A stretch of 64,000 nt of DNA from Rhabditoides inermis (GCA_963966185.1 CAWZYM010000083.1:124001-188000), one strand, 5' to 3'; positions 1-13,965 are shown, numbered from the stretch's first letter. The notes: generated by a model not told the origin, from the sequence alone. Numbers and translations are program-made.

Positions 1-935
1 ATGTGGGCTTGATGTGGACTTGATGTGAGACTGATGTGGGATTGATGTGGGCTTGATGTGGGATTGATGTGGGATTGCTGTGAGACTGATGTGAGACTGA
101 TGTGAGACTGATGTGAGGCTGGTATGAGACTGATTTGATATTGATGTGATACTGATGTGAGCTTGATTTGGGCTTGATGTGGGCTTGCTGTGAACTTGAT
201 GTGGGATTGATGCGAGACTGATGTGACCTTGATTTGGGCTTGATGTGGCCTTGATGTGGGCTTGATGTGGGCTTGATGTGGGCTTGATGTGGGCTTGATG
301 TGGGCTTGATGTGGGCTTGATGGACTGATGTGAGCTTGATGTGAGCTTGATATGAACTTGATGTGAGACTGATGTGGGATTGATGTGATCTTGATGTGGG
401 ATTGATGTGGGATTGATGTGGGTTAGATGTGGGACTGATGTGAGACTGATGTGAGGCTTGATGTGAGATTGATGTGGGATTGATGTGGGACTGATGTGAG
501 ACTGATGTGAGACTGATGTGATGCTGGTGTGAGACTGATGTGAGATGTGAGACTGATGTGAGGCTGGTGTGAGACTGATGTGAGATTGATGTGAGACTGA
601 TGTGAAACTGATGTAAGCTTGATTTGGGCTTGATGTGAGATTGATGTGAGACTGATGTGAGACTGATGTGAAACTGATGTGAGATTGATGTGAGATTGAA
701 GTGAGACTGATGTGGGATTGATGTGGGCTTGATGTGGGTTTGATGTAGGCTTGATGTGGGCTTGATGTGGGCTTGATGTGGGCTTGATGTGGGCTTGATG
801 TGGGCTTGATGTGAGATTGATGTGAGATTGATGTGGGACTGATGTGAGACGGATGTGAGACTAATGTGATACTGATGTGGAATTGAATTGAGACTAATGT
901 GATACTGATGTGAGCTTGATTTGGGCTTGATGTGA
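1..935 (-). repeat. 11-bp satellite, block A (inverted orientation)
   Basis: Tandem 11-bp units. On the + strand they read GGGCTTGATGT with variants ending in GAGACTGATGT or GGGATTGATGT; on the minus strand they are ACATCAAGCCC, ACATCAGTCTC and ACATCAATCCC. This is the same family as the blocks from 9651 and 18651 onward, but reversed. No gene is seen in it. It meets the 24-bp satellite at about 932-936, where both families can supply the bases TGAG. Confidence 0.97.
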
Positions 936-936
936 G

Positions 937-3900
937 AACCTGAGTTCCTGAGATTCTGAGAACCTGAGTTCCTGAGATTCTGAGAACCTGAGTTCCTTAG
1001 ATTCTGAGAACCTGAGTTCCTGAGATTCTGAGAAGTTCCTGAGATTCTGAGAACCTGAGTTCCTGAGATTCTGAGAACCTGAGTTCCTGAGATTCTGAGA
1101 ACCTGAGTTCCTGAGATTCTGAGAACCTGAGTTCCTGAGATTCTGAGAACCTGAGTTACTGAGAACCTGAGTTCCTGAGTTTCTGAGAACCTGAGTTCCT
1201 GAGAATCTGAGAACCTGAGTTCCTGAGATTCTGAGAACCTGAGTTCCTGAGATTCTGAGAACCTGAGTTCCTGTAATTCTGAGAACCTGAGTTCCTGAGA
1301 TTCTGAGAACCTGAGTTACTGAGAACCTGAGTTCCTGAGATTCTGAGAACCTGAGTTCCTGAGATTCTGAGAACCTGAGTTCCTGAGTTTCTGAGAACCT
1401 GAGTTCCTGAGAATCTGAGAACCTGAGTTCCTGAGATTCTGAGAACCTGAGTTCCTGAGATTCTGAGAACCTGAGTTCCTGAGATTCTGAGAACCTGAGT
1501 TACTGAGATTCTGAGAACCTGAGTTACTGAGATTCTGAGAACCAGAGTTCCTGAGATTCTGAAAACCTGAGTTCCTGAGATTCTGAGAACCTGAGTTACT
1601 GAGAACCTGAGATCCTGAGTTTCTGAGAACCTGAGTTGCTGAGATTCTGAGAACCTGAGTTCCTGAGATTCTGAGAACCTGAGTTCCTGAGATTCTGAGA
1701 ACCTGAGTTGTTGAGATTCTGAGAACCTGAGTTACTGAGATTCTGAGAACCTGAGTTCCTGAGATTCTGAGAACCTGAGATTCTGAGAACCTGAGTTCCT
1801 GAGATTCTGAGAACCTGAGTTCCTGAGATTCTGAGAACCTGAGTTGTTGAGATTCTGAAAACCTGAGTTACTGAGATTCTGAGAACCTGAGTTCCTGAGA
1901 TTCTGAGAACCTGAGATTCTGAGAACCTGAGTTCCTGAGATTCTGAAAACCTGAGAACCTGAGTTCCTGAGATTCTGAGAACCTGAGTTACTGAGAACCT
2001 GAGTTCCTGAGTTTCTGAGAACCTGAGTTCCTGAGATTCTGAGAACCTGAGTTCCTGAGATTCTGAGAACCTGAATTCCTGAGTTACTGAGAACCTGAGT
2101 TTCTGAGATTCTAAGAACCTGAGTTGCTGAGACTCTGAGAACCTGAGTTACTGAGACTCTGAGAACCTGAATTCCTGAGATTCTGAGAACCTGAGTTCCT
2201 GAGATTCTGAGAACATGAGTTCCTGAGATTCTGAGAACCTGAGTTCCTGAGAATCTGAGAACCTGAGTTCCTGAGATTCTGAGAACCTGAGTTCCTGAGA
2301 TTCTGAGAACCTGAGTTCCTGAGATTCTGAGAACCTGAGTTACTGAGATTCTGAGAACCTGAGTTACTGAGATTCTGAGAACCTGAGTTCCTGAGATTCT
2401 GAAAACCTGAGTTCCTGAGATTCTGAGATCCTGAGTTCCTGAGATTCTGAGAACCAGAGTTCCTGAGATTCTGAAAACCTGAGTTCCTGAGATTCTGAGA
2501 ACCTGAGTTACTGAGAACCTGAGATCCTGAGTTTCTGAGAACCTGAGTTGCTGAGATTCTGAGAACCTGAGTTCCTGAGATTCTGAGAACCTGAGTTCCT
2601 GAAATTCTGAGAACCTGAGTTGTTGAGATTCTGAGAACCTGAGTTACTGAGATTCTGAGAACCTGAGTTCCTGAGATTCTGAGAACCTGAGTTTCTGAGA
2701 ACCTGAGTTCCTGAGATTCTGAAAACCTGAGAACCTGAGTTACTGAGAACCTGAGATCCTGAGTTTCTGAGAACCTGAGTTGCTGAGATTCTGAGAACCT
2801 GAGTTCCTGAGATTCTGAGAACCTGAGATTCTGAGAACCTGAGTTCCTGAGATTCTGAAAACCTGAGAACCTGAGTTCCTGAGTTTCTGAGAACCTGAGT
2901 TCCTGAGATTCTGAGAACCTGAGTTCCTGAGATTCTGAGAACCTGAATTCCTGAGTTACTGAGAACCTGAGTTTCTGAGATTCTAAGAACCTGAGTTGCT
3001 GAGATTCTGAGAACCTGAGTTACTGAGACTCTGAGAACCTGAATTCCTGAGATTCTGAGAACCTGAGTTCCTGAGATTCTGAGAACCTGAGTTCCTGAGA
3101 TTCTGAGAACCTGAGTTCCTGAGAATCTGAGAACCTGAGTTCCTGAGATTCTGAGAACCTGAGTTCCTGAGATTATGAGAACTTGAGTTCCTGAGATTCT
3201 GAGAACCTGAGTTACTGAGATTCTGAGAACCTGAGTTACTGAGATTCTGAGAACCTGAGTTCCTGAGATTCTGAAAACCTGAGTTCCTGAGATTCTGAGA
3301 TCCTGAGTTCCTGAGATTCTGAGAACCAGAGTTCCTGAGATTCTGAAAACCTGAGTTCCTGAGATTCTGAGAACCTGAGTTACTGAGAACCTGAGATCCT
3401 GAGTTTCTGAGAACCTGAGTTGCTGAGATTCTGAGAACCTGAGTTCCTGAGATTCTGAGAACCTGAGTTCCTGAGATTCTGAGAACCTGAGTTGTTGAGA
3501 TTCTGAGAATCTGAGTTACTGAGATTCTGAGAACCTGAGTTCCTGAGATTCTGAGAACCTGAGATTCTGAGAACCTGAGTTCCTGAGATTCTGAAAACCT
3601 GAGAACCTGAGTTCCTGAGATTCTGAGAACCTGAGTTACTGAGAACCTGAGTTCCTGAGTTTCTGAGAACCTGAGTTCCTGAGATTCTGAGAACCTGAGT
3701 TCCTGAGATTCTGAGAACCTGAGTTGTTGAGATTCTGAAAACCTGAGTTACTGAGATTCTGAGAACCTGAGTTCCTGAGATTCTGAGAACCTGAGATTCT
3801 GAGAACCTGAGTTCCTGAGATTCTGAAAACCTGAGAACCTGAGTTTCTGAGAACCTGAGTTCCTGAGATTCTGAGAACCTGAGTTCCTGAGATTCTGAGA

Positions 3901-6900
3901 ACCTGAATTCCTGAGTTACTGAGAACCTGAGTTTCTGAGATTCTAAGAACCTGAATTCCTGAGTTACTGAGAACCTGAGTTTCTGAGATTCTAAGAACCT
4001 GAGTTGCTGAGACTCTGAGAACCTGAGTTACTGAGACTCTGAGAACCTGAATTCCTGAGATTCTGAGAACCTGAGTTCCTGAGATTCTGAGAACATGAGT
4101 TCCTGAGATTCTGAGAACCTGAGTTCCTGAGAATCTGAGAACCTGAGTTCCTGAGATTCTGAGAACCTGAGTTCCTGAGATTCTGAGAACCTGAGTTCCT
4201 GAGATTCTGAGAACCTGAGTTACTGAGATTCTGAGAACCTGAGTTACTGAGATTCTGAGAACCTGAGTTCCTGAGATTCTGAAAACCTGAGTTCCTGAGA
4301 TTCTGAGATCCTGAGTTCCTGAGATTCTGAGAACCAGAGTTCCTGAGATTCTGAAAACCTGAGTTCCTGAGATTCTGAGAACCTGAGTTACTGAGAACCT
4401 GAGATCCTGAGTTTCTGAGAACCTGAGTTGCTGAGATTCTGAGAACCTGAGTTCCTGAGATTCTGAGAACCTGAGTTCCTGAAATTCTGAGAACCTGAGT
4501 TGTTGAGATTCTGAGAACCTGAGTTACTGAGATTCTGAGAACCTGAGTTCCTGAGATTCTGAGAACCTGAGTTTCTGAGAACCTGAGTTCCTGAGATTCT
4601 GAAAACCTGAGAACCTGAGTTACTGAGAACCTGAGATCCTGAGTTTCTGAGAACCTGAGTTGCTGAGATTCTGAGAACCTGAGTTCCTGAGATTCTGAGA
4701 ACCTGAGATTCTGAGAACCTGAGTTCCTGAGATTCTGAAAACCTGAGAACCTGAGTTCCTGAGTTTCTGAGAACCTGAGTTCCTGAGATTCTGAGAACCT
4801 GAGTTCCTGAGATTCTGAGAACCTGAATTCCTGAGTTACTGAGAACCTGAGTTTCTGAGATTCTAAGAACCTGAGTTGCTGAGATTCTGAGAACCTGAGT
4901 TACTGAGACTCTGAGAACCTGAATTCCTGAGATTCTGAGAACCTGAGTTCCTGAGATTCTGAGAACCTGAGTTCCTGAGATTCTGAGAACCTGAGTTCCT
5001 GAGAATCTGAGAACCTGAGTTCCTGAGATTCTGAGAACCTGAGTTCCTGAGATTATGAGAACTTGAGTTCCTGAGATTCTGAGAACCTGAGTTACTGAGA
5101 TTCTGAGAACCTGAGTTACTGAGATTCTGAGAACCTGAGTTCCTGAGATTCTGAAAACCTGAGTTCCTGAGATTCTGAGATCCTGAGTTCCTGAGATTCT
5201 GAGAACCAGAGTTCCTGAGATTCTGAAAACCTGAGTTCCTGAGATTCTGAGAACCTGAGTTACTGAGAACCTGAGATCCTGAGTTTCTGAGAACCTGAGT
5301 TGCTGAGATTCTGAGAACCTGAGTTCCTGAGATTCTGAGAACCTGAGTTGTTGAGATTCTGAGAATCTGAGTTACTGAGATTCTGAGAACCTGAGTTCCT
5401 GAGATTCTGAGAACCTGAGATTCTGAGAACCTGAGTTCCTGAGATTCTGAAAACCTGAGAACCTGAGTTCCTGAGATTCTGAGAACCTGAGTTACTGAGA
5501 ACCTGAGTTCCTGAGTTTCTGAGAACCTGAGTTCCTGAGATTCTGAGAACCTGAGTTCCTGAGATTCTGAGAACCTGAATTCCTGAGTTACTGAGAACCT
5601 GAGTTTCTGAGATTCTAAGAACCTGAGTTGCTGAGATTCTGAGAACCTGAGTTACTGAGACTCTGAGAACCTGAATTCCTGAGATTCTGAGAACCTGAGT
5701 TCCTGAGTTTCTGAGAACCTGAGTTCCTGAGATTCTGAGAACCTGAGTTCCTGAGATTCTGAGAACCTGAATTCCTGAGTTACTGAGAACCTGAGTTTCT
5801 GAGATTCTAAGAACCTGAGTTGCTGAGATTCTGAGAACCTGAGTTACTGAGATTCTGAGAACCTGAGTTCCTGAGATTCTGAGAACCTGAATTCCTGAGT
5901 TACTGAGAACCTGAGTTTCTGAGATTCTAAGAACCTGAGTTGCTGAGATTCTGAGAACCTGAGTTACTGAGACTCTGAGAACCTGAATTCCTGAGATTCT
6001 GAGAACCTGAGTTCCTGAGATTCTGAGAACCTGAGTTCCTGAGATTCTGAGAACCTGAGTTCCTGAGAATCTGAGAACCTGAGTTCCTGAGATTCTGAGA
6101 ACCTGAGTTCCTGAGATTATGAGAACTTGAGTTCCTGAGATTCTGAGAACCTGAGTTACTGAGATTCTGAGAACCTGAGTTACTGAGATTCTGAGAACCT
6201 GAGTTCCTGAGATTCTGAAAACCTGAGTTCCTGAGATTCTGAGATCCTGAGTTCCTGAGATTCTGAGAACCAGAGTTCCTGAGATTCTGAAAACCTGAGT
6301 TCCTGAGATTCTGAGAACCTGAGTTACTGAGAACCTGAGATCCTGAGTTTCTGAGAACCTGAGTTGCTGAGATTCTGAGAACCTGAGTTCCTGAGATTCT
6401 GAGAACCTGAGTTCCTGAGATTCTGAGAACCTGAGTTGTTGAGATTCTGAGAATCTGAGTTACTGAGATTCTGAGAACCTGAGTTCCTGAGATTCTGAGA
6501 ACCTGAGATTCTGAGAACCTGAGTTCCTGAGATTCTGAAAACCTGAGAACCTGAGTTCCTGAGATTCTGAGAACCTGAGTTACTGAGAACCTGAGTTCCT
6601 GAGTTTCTGAGAACCTGAGTTCCTGAGATTCTGAGAACCTGAGTTCCTGAGATTCTGAGAACCTGAGTTGTTGAGATTCTGAAAACCTGAGTTACTGAGA
6701 TTCTGAGAACCTGAGTTCCTGAGATTCTGAGAACCTGAGATTCTGAGAACCTGAGTTCCTGAGATTCTGAAAACCTGAGAACCTGAGTTTCTGAGAACCT
6801 GAGTTCCTGAGATTCTGAGAACCTGAGTTCCTGAGATTCTGAGAACCTGAATTCCTGAGTTACTGAGAACCTGAGTTTCTGAGATTCTAAGAACCTGAAT

Positions 6901-9650
6901 TCCTGAGTTACTGAGAACCTGAGTTTCTGAGATTCTAAGAACCTGAGTTGCTGAGACTCTGAGAACCTGAGTTACTGAGACTCTGAGAACCTGAATTCCT
7001 GAGATTCTGAGAACCTGAGTTCCTGAGATTCTGAGAACATGAGTTCCTGAGATTCTGAGAACCTGAGTTCCTGAGAATCTGAGAACCTGAGTTCCTGAGA
7101 TTCTGAGAACCTGAGTTCCTGAGATTCTGAGAACCTGAGTTCCTGAGATTCTGAGAACCTGAGTTACTGAGATTCTGAGAACCTGAGTTACTGAGATTCT
7201 GAGAACCTGAGTTCCTGAGATTCTGAAAACCTGAGTTCCTGAGATTCTGAGATCCTGAGTTCCTGAGATTCTGAGAACCAGAGTTCCTGAGATTCTGAAA
7301 ACCTGAGTTCCTGAGATTCTGAGAACCTGAGTTACTGAGAACCTGAGATCCTGAGTTTCTGAGAACCTGAGTTGCTGAGATTCTGAGAACCTGAGTTCCT
7401 GAGATTCTGAGAACCTGAGTTCCTGAAATTCTGAGAACCTGAGTTGTTGAGATTCTGAGAACCTGAGTTACTGAGATTCTGAGAACCTGAGTTCCTGAGA
7501 TTCTGAGAACCTGAGTTTCTGAGAACCTGAGTTCCTGAGATTCTGAAAACCTGAGAACCTGAGTTACTGAGAACCTGAGATCCTGAGTTTCTGAGAACCT
7601 GAGTTGCTGAGATTCTGAGAACCTGAGTTCCTGAGATTCTGAGAACCTGAGATTCTGAGAACCTGAGTTCCTGAGATTCTGAAAACCTGAGAACCTGAGT
7701 TCCTGAGTTTCTGAGAACCTGAGTTCCTGAGATTCTGAGAACCTGAGTTCCTGAGATTCTGAGAACCTGAATTCCTGAGTTACTGAGAACCTGAGTTTCT
7801 GAGATTCTAAGAACCTGAGTTGCTGAGATTCTGAGAACCTGAGTTACTGAGACTCTGAGAACCTGAATTCCTGAGATTCTGAGAACCTGAGTTCCTGAGA
7901 TTCTGAGAACCTGAGTTCCTGAGATTCTGAGAACCTGAGTTCCTGAGAATCTGAGAACCTGAGTTCCTGAGATTCTGAGAACCTGAGTTCCTGAGATTAT
8001 GAGAACTTGAGTTCCTGAGATTCTGAGAACCTGAGTTACTGAGATTCTGAGAACCTGAGTTACTGAGATTCTGAGAACCTGAGTTCCTGAGATTCTGAAA
8101 ACCTGAGTTCCTGAGATTCTGAGATCCTGAGTTCCTGAGATTCTGAGAACCAGAGTTCCTGAGATTCTGAAAACCTGAGTTCCTGAGATTCTGAGAACCT
8201 GAGTTACTGAGAACCTGAGATCCTGAGTTTCTGAGAACCTGAGTTGCTGAGATTCTGAGAACCTGAGTTCCTGAGATTCTGAGAACCTGAGTTCCTGAGA
8301 TTCTGAGAACCTGAGTTGTTGAGATTCTGAGAATCTGAGTTACTGAGATTCTGAGAACCTGAGTTCCTGAGATTCTGAGAACCTGAGATTCTGAGAACCT
8401 GAGTTCCTGAGATTCTGAAAACCTGAGAACCTGAGTTCCTGAGATTCTGAGAACCTGAGTTACTGAGAACCTGAGTTCCTGAGTTTCTGAGAACCTGAGT
8501 TCCTGAGATTCTGAGAACCTGAGTTCCTGAGATTCTGAGAACCTGAATTCCTGAGTTACTGAGAACCTGAGTTTCTGAGATTCTAAGAACCTGAGTTGCT
8601 GAGATTCTGAGAACCTGAGTTACTGAGACTCTGAGAACCTGAATTCCTGAGATTCTGAGAACCTGAGTTCCTGAGTTTCTGAGAACCTGAGTTCCTGAGA
8701 TTCTGAGAACCTGAGTTCCTGAGATTCTGAGAACCTGAATTCCTGAGTTACTGAGAACCTGAGTTTCTGAGATTCTAAGAACCTGAGTTGCTGAGATTCT
8801 GAGAACCTGAGTTACTGAGACTCTGAGAACCTGAATTCCTGAGATTCTGAGAACCTGAGTTCCTGAGATTCTGAGAACCTGAGTTCCTGAGAATCTGAGA
8901 ACCTGAGTTCCTGAGATTCTGAGAACCTGAGTTCCTGAGATTCTGAGAACCTGAGTTCCTGAGATTCTGAGAACCTGAGTTACTGAGATTCTGAGAACCT
9001 GAGTTACTGAGATTCTGAGAACCTGAGTTCCTGAGATTCTGAAAACCTGAGTTCCTGAGATTCTGAGATCCTGAGTTCCTGAGATTCTGAGAACCTGAGT
9101 TCCTGAGAATCTGAGAACTTGAGTTCCTGAGATTCTGAGAACCTGAGTTATGGAGAACCTGAGATCCTGAGTTGCTGAGAACCTGAGTTCCTGAGATTCT
9201 GAGAACCTGAGTTCCTGAGATTCTGAGAACCTGAGTTGTTGAGATTCTGAGAACCTGAGTTACTGAGATTCTGAGAACCTGAGTTCCTGAGATTCTGAGA
9301 ACCAGAGTTCCTGAGATTCTGAAAACCTGAGAACCTGAGTTCCTGAGTTTCTGAGAACCTGAGTTCCTGAGATTCTGAGAACCTGAGTTCCTGAGATTCT
9401 GAGAACCTGAGTTGTTGAGATTCTGAGAACCTGAGTTACTGAGATTCTGAGAACCTGAGTTCCTGAGATTCTGAGAACCTGAGTTGTTGAGATTCTGAGA
9501 ACCTAAGTTCCTGAGATTCTGAGAATCTGAGTTCCTGAGACTCTGAGAACCTGAGTTCCTGAGATTCTGAGAACCTGAGTTGTTGAGATTCTGAGAACCT
9601 GAGTTACTGAGATTCTGAGAACCAGAGTTCCTGAGATTCTGAAAACCTGA
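937..9650 (+). repeat. 24-bp satellite, large block
   Basis: Tandem array of a 24-bp unit that is itself three related 8-bp pieces: GAGAACCT, GAGTTCCT and GAGATTCT (8-bp consensus GAGNNNCT). Common variants have TTACT, TTGCT or TTGTT in the second piece, or lack one 8-bp piece. On + every frame meets TGA quickly; the minus strand has no stop in the consensus in any frame but also no ATG. No gene is seen. Confidence 0.97.
2209..8644 (+). repeat. Nested higher-order repeats in the 24-bp satellite
   Basis: Rare variant units recur at fixed spacing. GAACATGAGT lies at 2211, 4091 and 7035. GATTATGAGA lies at 3171, 5051, 6115 and 7995. The spacings are 1,880, 1,064 and 2,944 bp, and 1,880 + 1,064 = 2,944. 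So a roughly 2.94-kb block was duplicated in tandem and itself contains an older 1.88-kb duplication. Single 24-bp units were gained or lost between copies; near 5320-5345 one copy lacks a unit present at 8266-8316. Confidence 0.85.
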
Positions 9651-12339
9651 GTCTTACATCAGTCCCACATCACTCTCACATCAGTCTCACATCAGTCCCA
9701 CATCAGTATCACATGAAGCCCACATCAAGCCCACATCAGTCTCACATCAAGCCCACATCAAGCCCACATCAAGCCCACATTAAGCCCAAATCAAGCCCAC
9801 ATCAGTCTCACATCAGTCTCACATCAATCCCACATCAAGCTCACATCAAGCCCATATCAAGCCCAAATCAAACTCACATCAGTAAAACATTAGTCTCAAT
9901 TCAATCCCACATCAGTCTCACATTAGTCTCACATCCGTCTCACATCAGTCCCACATCAGTCTCACATCAATCTCACATCAAGCCCACATCAAGCCCACAT
10001 CAAGCCCACATCAAGCCCACATCAAGCCCACATCAAGCCCACATCAATCCCACATCAAGCCCACATCAAGCAAACATCAGTCTCACATCAGTCTCACAAC
10101 AATCCCACATCGAGCCCAAATCAAGCTCACATCAGTTTCACATCAGTCTCACATCAATCCCACATCAAGCCCACATCAAGCCCACATCAAGCCCACATCA
10201 AGCCCACATCAAGCCCACATCAAGCCCACATCAAACCCACATCAATCCCACATCAATCCCACATCAATCCCACATCAAGCCCACATCAAGCCCACATCAA
10301 GCCCACATCAAGCCCACATCAAGCTCACATCAAGCCCACATCAAGCCCACATCAGTCTCACATCAATCAAACATCAAGCCCACATCAGTCCATCAACCCC
10401 ACATCAATCCCACATCAAGCCCAAATCAAACTCTCATCAAGCCCACATCAAGCCCACATCAAGCTCACATCGAGCCCACATCATTCCCACAACAGTCTCA
10501 CATCAGTCTCACAACAGTCTCACATAAGTCTCACATCAAACCCACATCAAGCCCACATCAAGCCCACATCAAGCCCACATCAAGCCCACATCAAGCCCAC
10601 ATCGAGTCCACATCAAGCCCACATCAGTCTCACATCAATCAATCATCAAGCCCACATCAGTCTCAAATCAGTCCATCAACCCCACATCAATCCCACATCA
10701 AGCCCAAATCAAACTCTCATCAAGCCCACATCAAGCCCACATCAAGCTCACATCGAGCCCACATCAATCCCACAACAGTCTCACATCAGTCTCACAACAG
10801 TCTCACATAAGTCTCACATCGAGCCCACATCAAGCCCACATCAGTCTCACATCAATCAATCATCAAGCCCACATCAGTCTCACATCAGTCCATCAACCCC
10901 ACATCAATCCCACATCAAACCCACATCAAGCCCACATCAAGCCCACATCAAGCCCACATCAAGCCCACATCGAGTCCACATCAAGCCCACATCAGTCTCA
11001 CATCAATCAAACATCAAGCCCACATCAGTCTCACATCAGTCCATCAACCCCACATCAATCCCACTTCAAGCCCAAATCAAACTCTCATCAAGCCCACATC
11101 AAGCCCACATCAAGCTCACATCGAGCCCTTATCAAGCCCACATCAGTCTCACATCAATCAAACATCAAGCCCACATCAGTCTCACATCAGTTCATCAACC
11201 CCACATCAATCCCACATCAAGCCCAAATCAAACTCTCATCAAGCCCACATCAAGCCCACATCAAGCTCACATCGAGCCCACATCAATCCCACAACAGTCT
11301 CACATCAGTCTCACAACAGTCTCACATAAGTCTCACATCAAACCCACATCAAGCCCACATCAATACCACATCAAGCCCACATCAAGCCCATCAAGCCCAC
11401 ATCAAGCCCACATCAAGCCCACATCAAGCCCACATCAAGCCCACATCAAGCCCACATCAAGCCCACATCAAGCCCACATCAAGCCCACATCAAGCCCACA
11501 TCAAGCCCACATCAAGCCCACATCAAGCCCACATCAAGCCCACATCAAGCCCACATCAAGCCCACATCAAGCCCACATCAAGCTCACATCGAGCCCACAT
11601 CAAGCCCACATCAGTCTCACATCAATCAATCATCAAGCCCACATCAGTCTCACATCAATCCCACAACAGTCTCACATCAGTCTCACATCAGTCTCACATC
11701 AATCACACATCAAGCCCACATTAGTCTCACATCAGTCTATCAATCTCATCAAGCCCACATCAAGCCCACATCAAGCCCACATCAAGCCCACATCAAGCCC
11801 ACATCATACCCACATCAATCCCACATCAAGCCCACATCAAGCCCACATCAAGCCCACATCAAGCCTACATCAAGCCTACATCAAGCTCACATCAAGCCCA
11901 CATCAAGCCCACATCAAGCCCACATCAAGCCCACATCAGTCTCACATCAATCAAACATCAAGCCCACATCAGTCTCACATCAGTCCATCAATCGCACATC
12001 AATCCCACATCAAGCCAAGCCCACGTCAAGCCCACATCAAGCTCACATCAAGCCCACATCAAGCCCACGTCAGTCTCACATCAATCCCACATCAAGCCCA
12101 AATCAAACTCTCATCAGTTTCACATCAGTCTCACATCAATCCCACAACAGTCTCACATCAGTCTCACATCAGTCTCACATCAATCACACATCAAGCCCAC
12201 ATTAGTCTCACATCAGTCTATCAATCTCACATCAAGCTCACATCAAGTCCACATCAAGCCCACATCAGGCCCACATCAATCCCACATAAGTCTCACATCA
12301 AACCCACATCAAGCCCACATCAATACCACATCAAGCCCT
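9651..12339 (+). repeat. 11-bp satellite, block B
   Basis: Tandem ACATCAAGCCC units with ACATCAGTCTC and ACATCAATCCC variants. Its first units (TCTTACATCAGTCCCACATC) match a segment of the large block near 20976, so the two blocks share higher-order ancestry. The open frame at 9713-10810 here is a by-product of the repeat and not a gene. The junction with the 24-bp satellite lies at about 12339, inside CAAGCCCTGATCTC. Confidence 0.97.
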
Positions 12340-13965
12340 GATCTCAGAAACTCAGGTTCTCAGAATCTCAGGAACCTAGGTTCTCAGAATCTCAGGAACT
12401 CAGGTTCTCAGAATTTCAGGAACTCAGGCTCTCAGAATCTCAGCAACTCAGGTTCTCAGAATCTCAGGAACTCAGGTTCTCAGAATCTCAGGAACTCAGG
12501 TTCTCAGAATCTCAGGAACTCAGGTTCTCAGAATCTCAGGAACTTCTCAGAATCTCAGAAACTCAGGTTCTCAGAATCTCAGGAACTCAGGTTCCCAGAA
12601 TCTCAGGAACTCAGGTTCTCAGAATCTCAGGAACTCAGGTTCTCAGAATCTCAGCAACTCAGGTTTTCAGAATCTCAACAACTCAGGTTCTCAGAATCTC
12701 AGGAACTCAGGTTCTCAGAATCTCAGGAACTCAGGTTCTCAGAATCTCAAGAACTCAGGTTCTCAGAATCTCAGAAACTCAGGTTCTCAGAATCTCAGGA
12801 ACTCAGGTTCTCAGAATCTCAACAACTCAGGTTCTCAGAATTTCAGGAACTCAGGTTCTCAGAATCTCAGGAACTCAGGAACTCAGAATCTCAGAAACTC
12901 AGGAACTCAGAATCTCAGAAACTCAGGTTCTCAGAATCTCAGGAACTCAGGTTCTCAGAATCTCAGGAACTCAGGTTCTCAGAATCTTAGGAACTCAGGT
13001 TCTCAGAATCTCAGGAACTCAGGTTCTCAGAATCTCAGCAACTAAGGTTCTCAGAATCTCAGCAACTCAGGTTCTCAGAATCTCAGCAACTCAGGTTCTC
13101 AGAATCTCAGCAACTCAGGTTCTCAGAATCTCAGGAACTCAGGTTCTCAGAATCTCAGAAACTCAGGTTCTCAGAATATCAGTAACTCAGGTTCTCAGAA
13201 TCTCAGGAACTCAGGTTCTCAGAATCTCAGCAACTCAGGTTCTCAGAATCTCAGGAACTCAGGTTCTCAGATTCTCAGGAACTCAGGTTCTCAGAATCTC
13301 AGGAACTCAGGTTCTCAGAATCTCAGGAACTCAGGTTCTCAGAATCTCAGGAATTCAGGTTCTCAGAGTCTCAGTAACTCAGGTTCTCAGAATCTCAGCA
13401 ACTCAGGTTCTTAGAATCTCAGAAACTCAGGTTCTCAGTAACTCAGGAATTCAGGTTCTCAGAATCTCAGGAACTCAGGTTCTCAGAATCTCAGGAACTC
13501 AGGTTCTCAGAAACTCAGGAACTCAGGTTCTCAGGTTTTCAGAATCTCAGGAACTCAGGTTCTCAGAATCTCAGGTTCTCAGAATCTCAGGAACTCAGGT
13601 TCTCAGAATCTCAGCAACTCAGGTTCTCAGAAACTCAGGATCTCAGGTTCTCAGTAACTCAGGTTCTCAGGTTTTCAGAATCTCAGGAACTCAGGTTCTC
13701 AGAAACTCAGGTTCTCAGAATCTCAGGAACTCAGGTTCTCAGAATCTCAGTAACTCAGGTTCTCAGAATCTCAACAACTCAGGTTCTCAGAATCTCAGGA
13801 ACTCAGGTTCTCAGAATCTTAGGAACTCAGGTTCTCAGAATCTCAGCAACTCAGGTTCTCAGAATCTCAGCAACTCAGGTTCTCAGAATCTCAGCAACTC
13901 AGGTTCTCAGAATCTCAGCAACTCAGGTTCTCAGAATCTCAGGAACTCAGGTTCTCAGAATCTCA
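12340..13965 (-). repeat. 24-bp satellite, inverted block
   Basis: The same 24-bp family as 937-9650 but reversed; on + the 8-bp pieces read AGGTTCTC, AGAATCTC and AGGAACTC. It ends at about 13965, where CTCATGAATTTCACTG begins unique DNA. It is stop-free on + but has no ATG. Together with 937-9650 it forms long inverted arms around block B. Confidence 0.96.

Noticed and set aside
937..9650. CRISPR-like array
   Set aside because: Units are contiguous with no unique spacers of fixed length. This is satellite DNA in a eukaryotic context.
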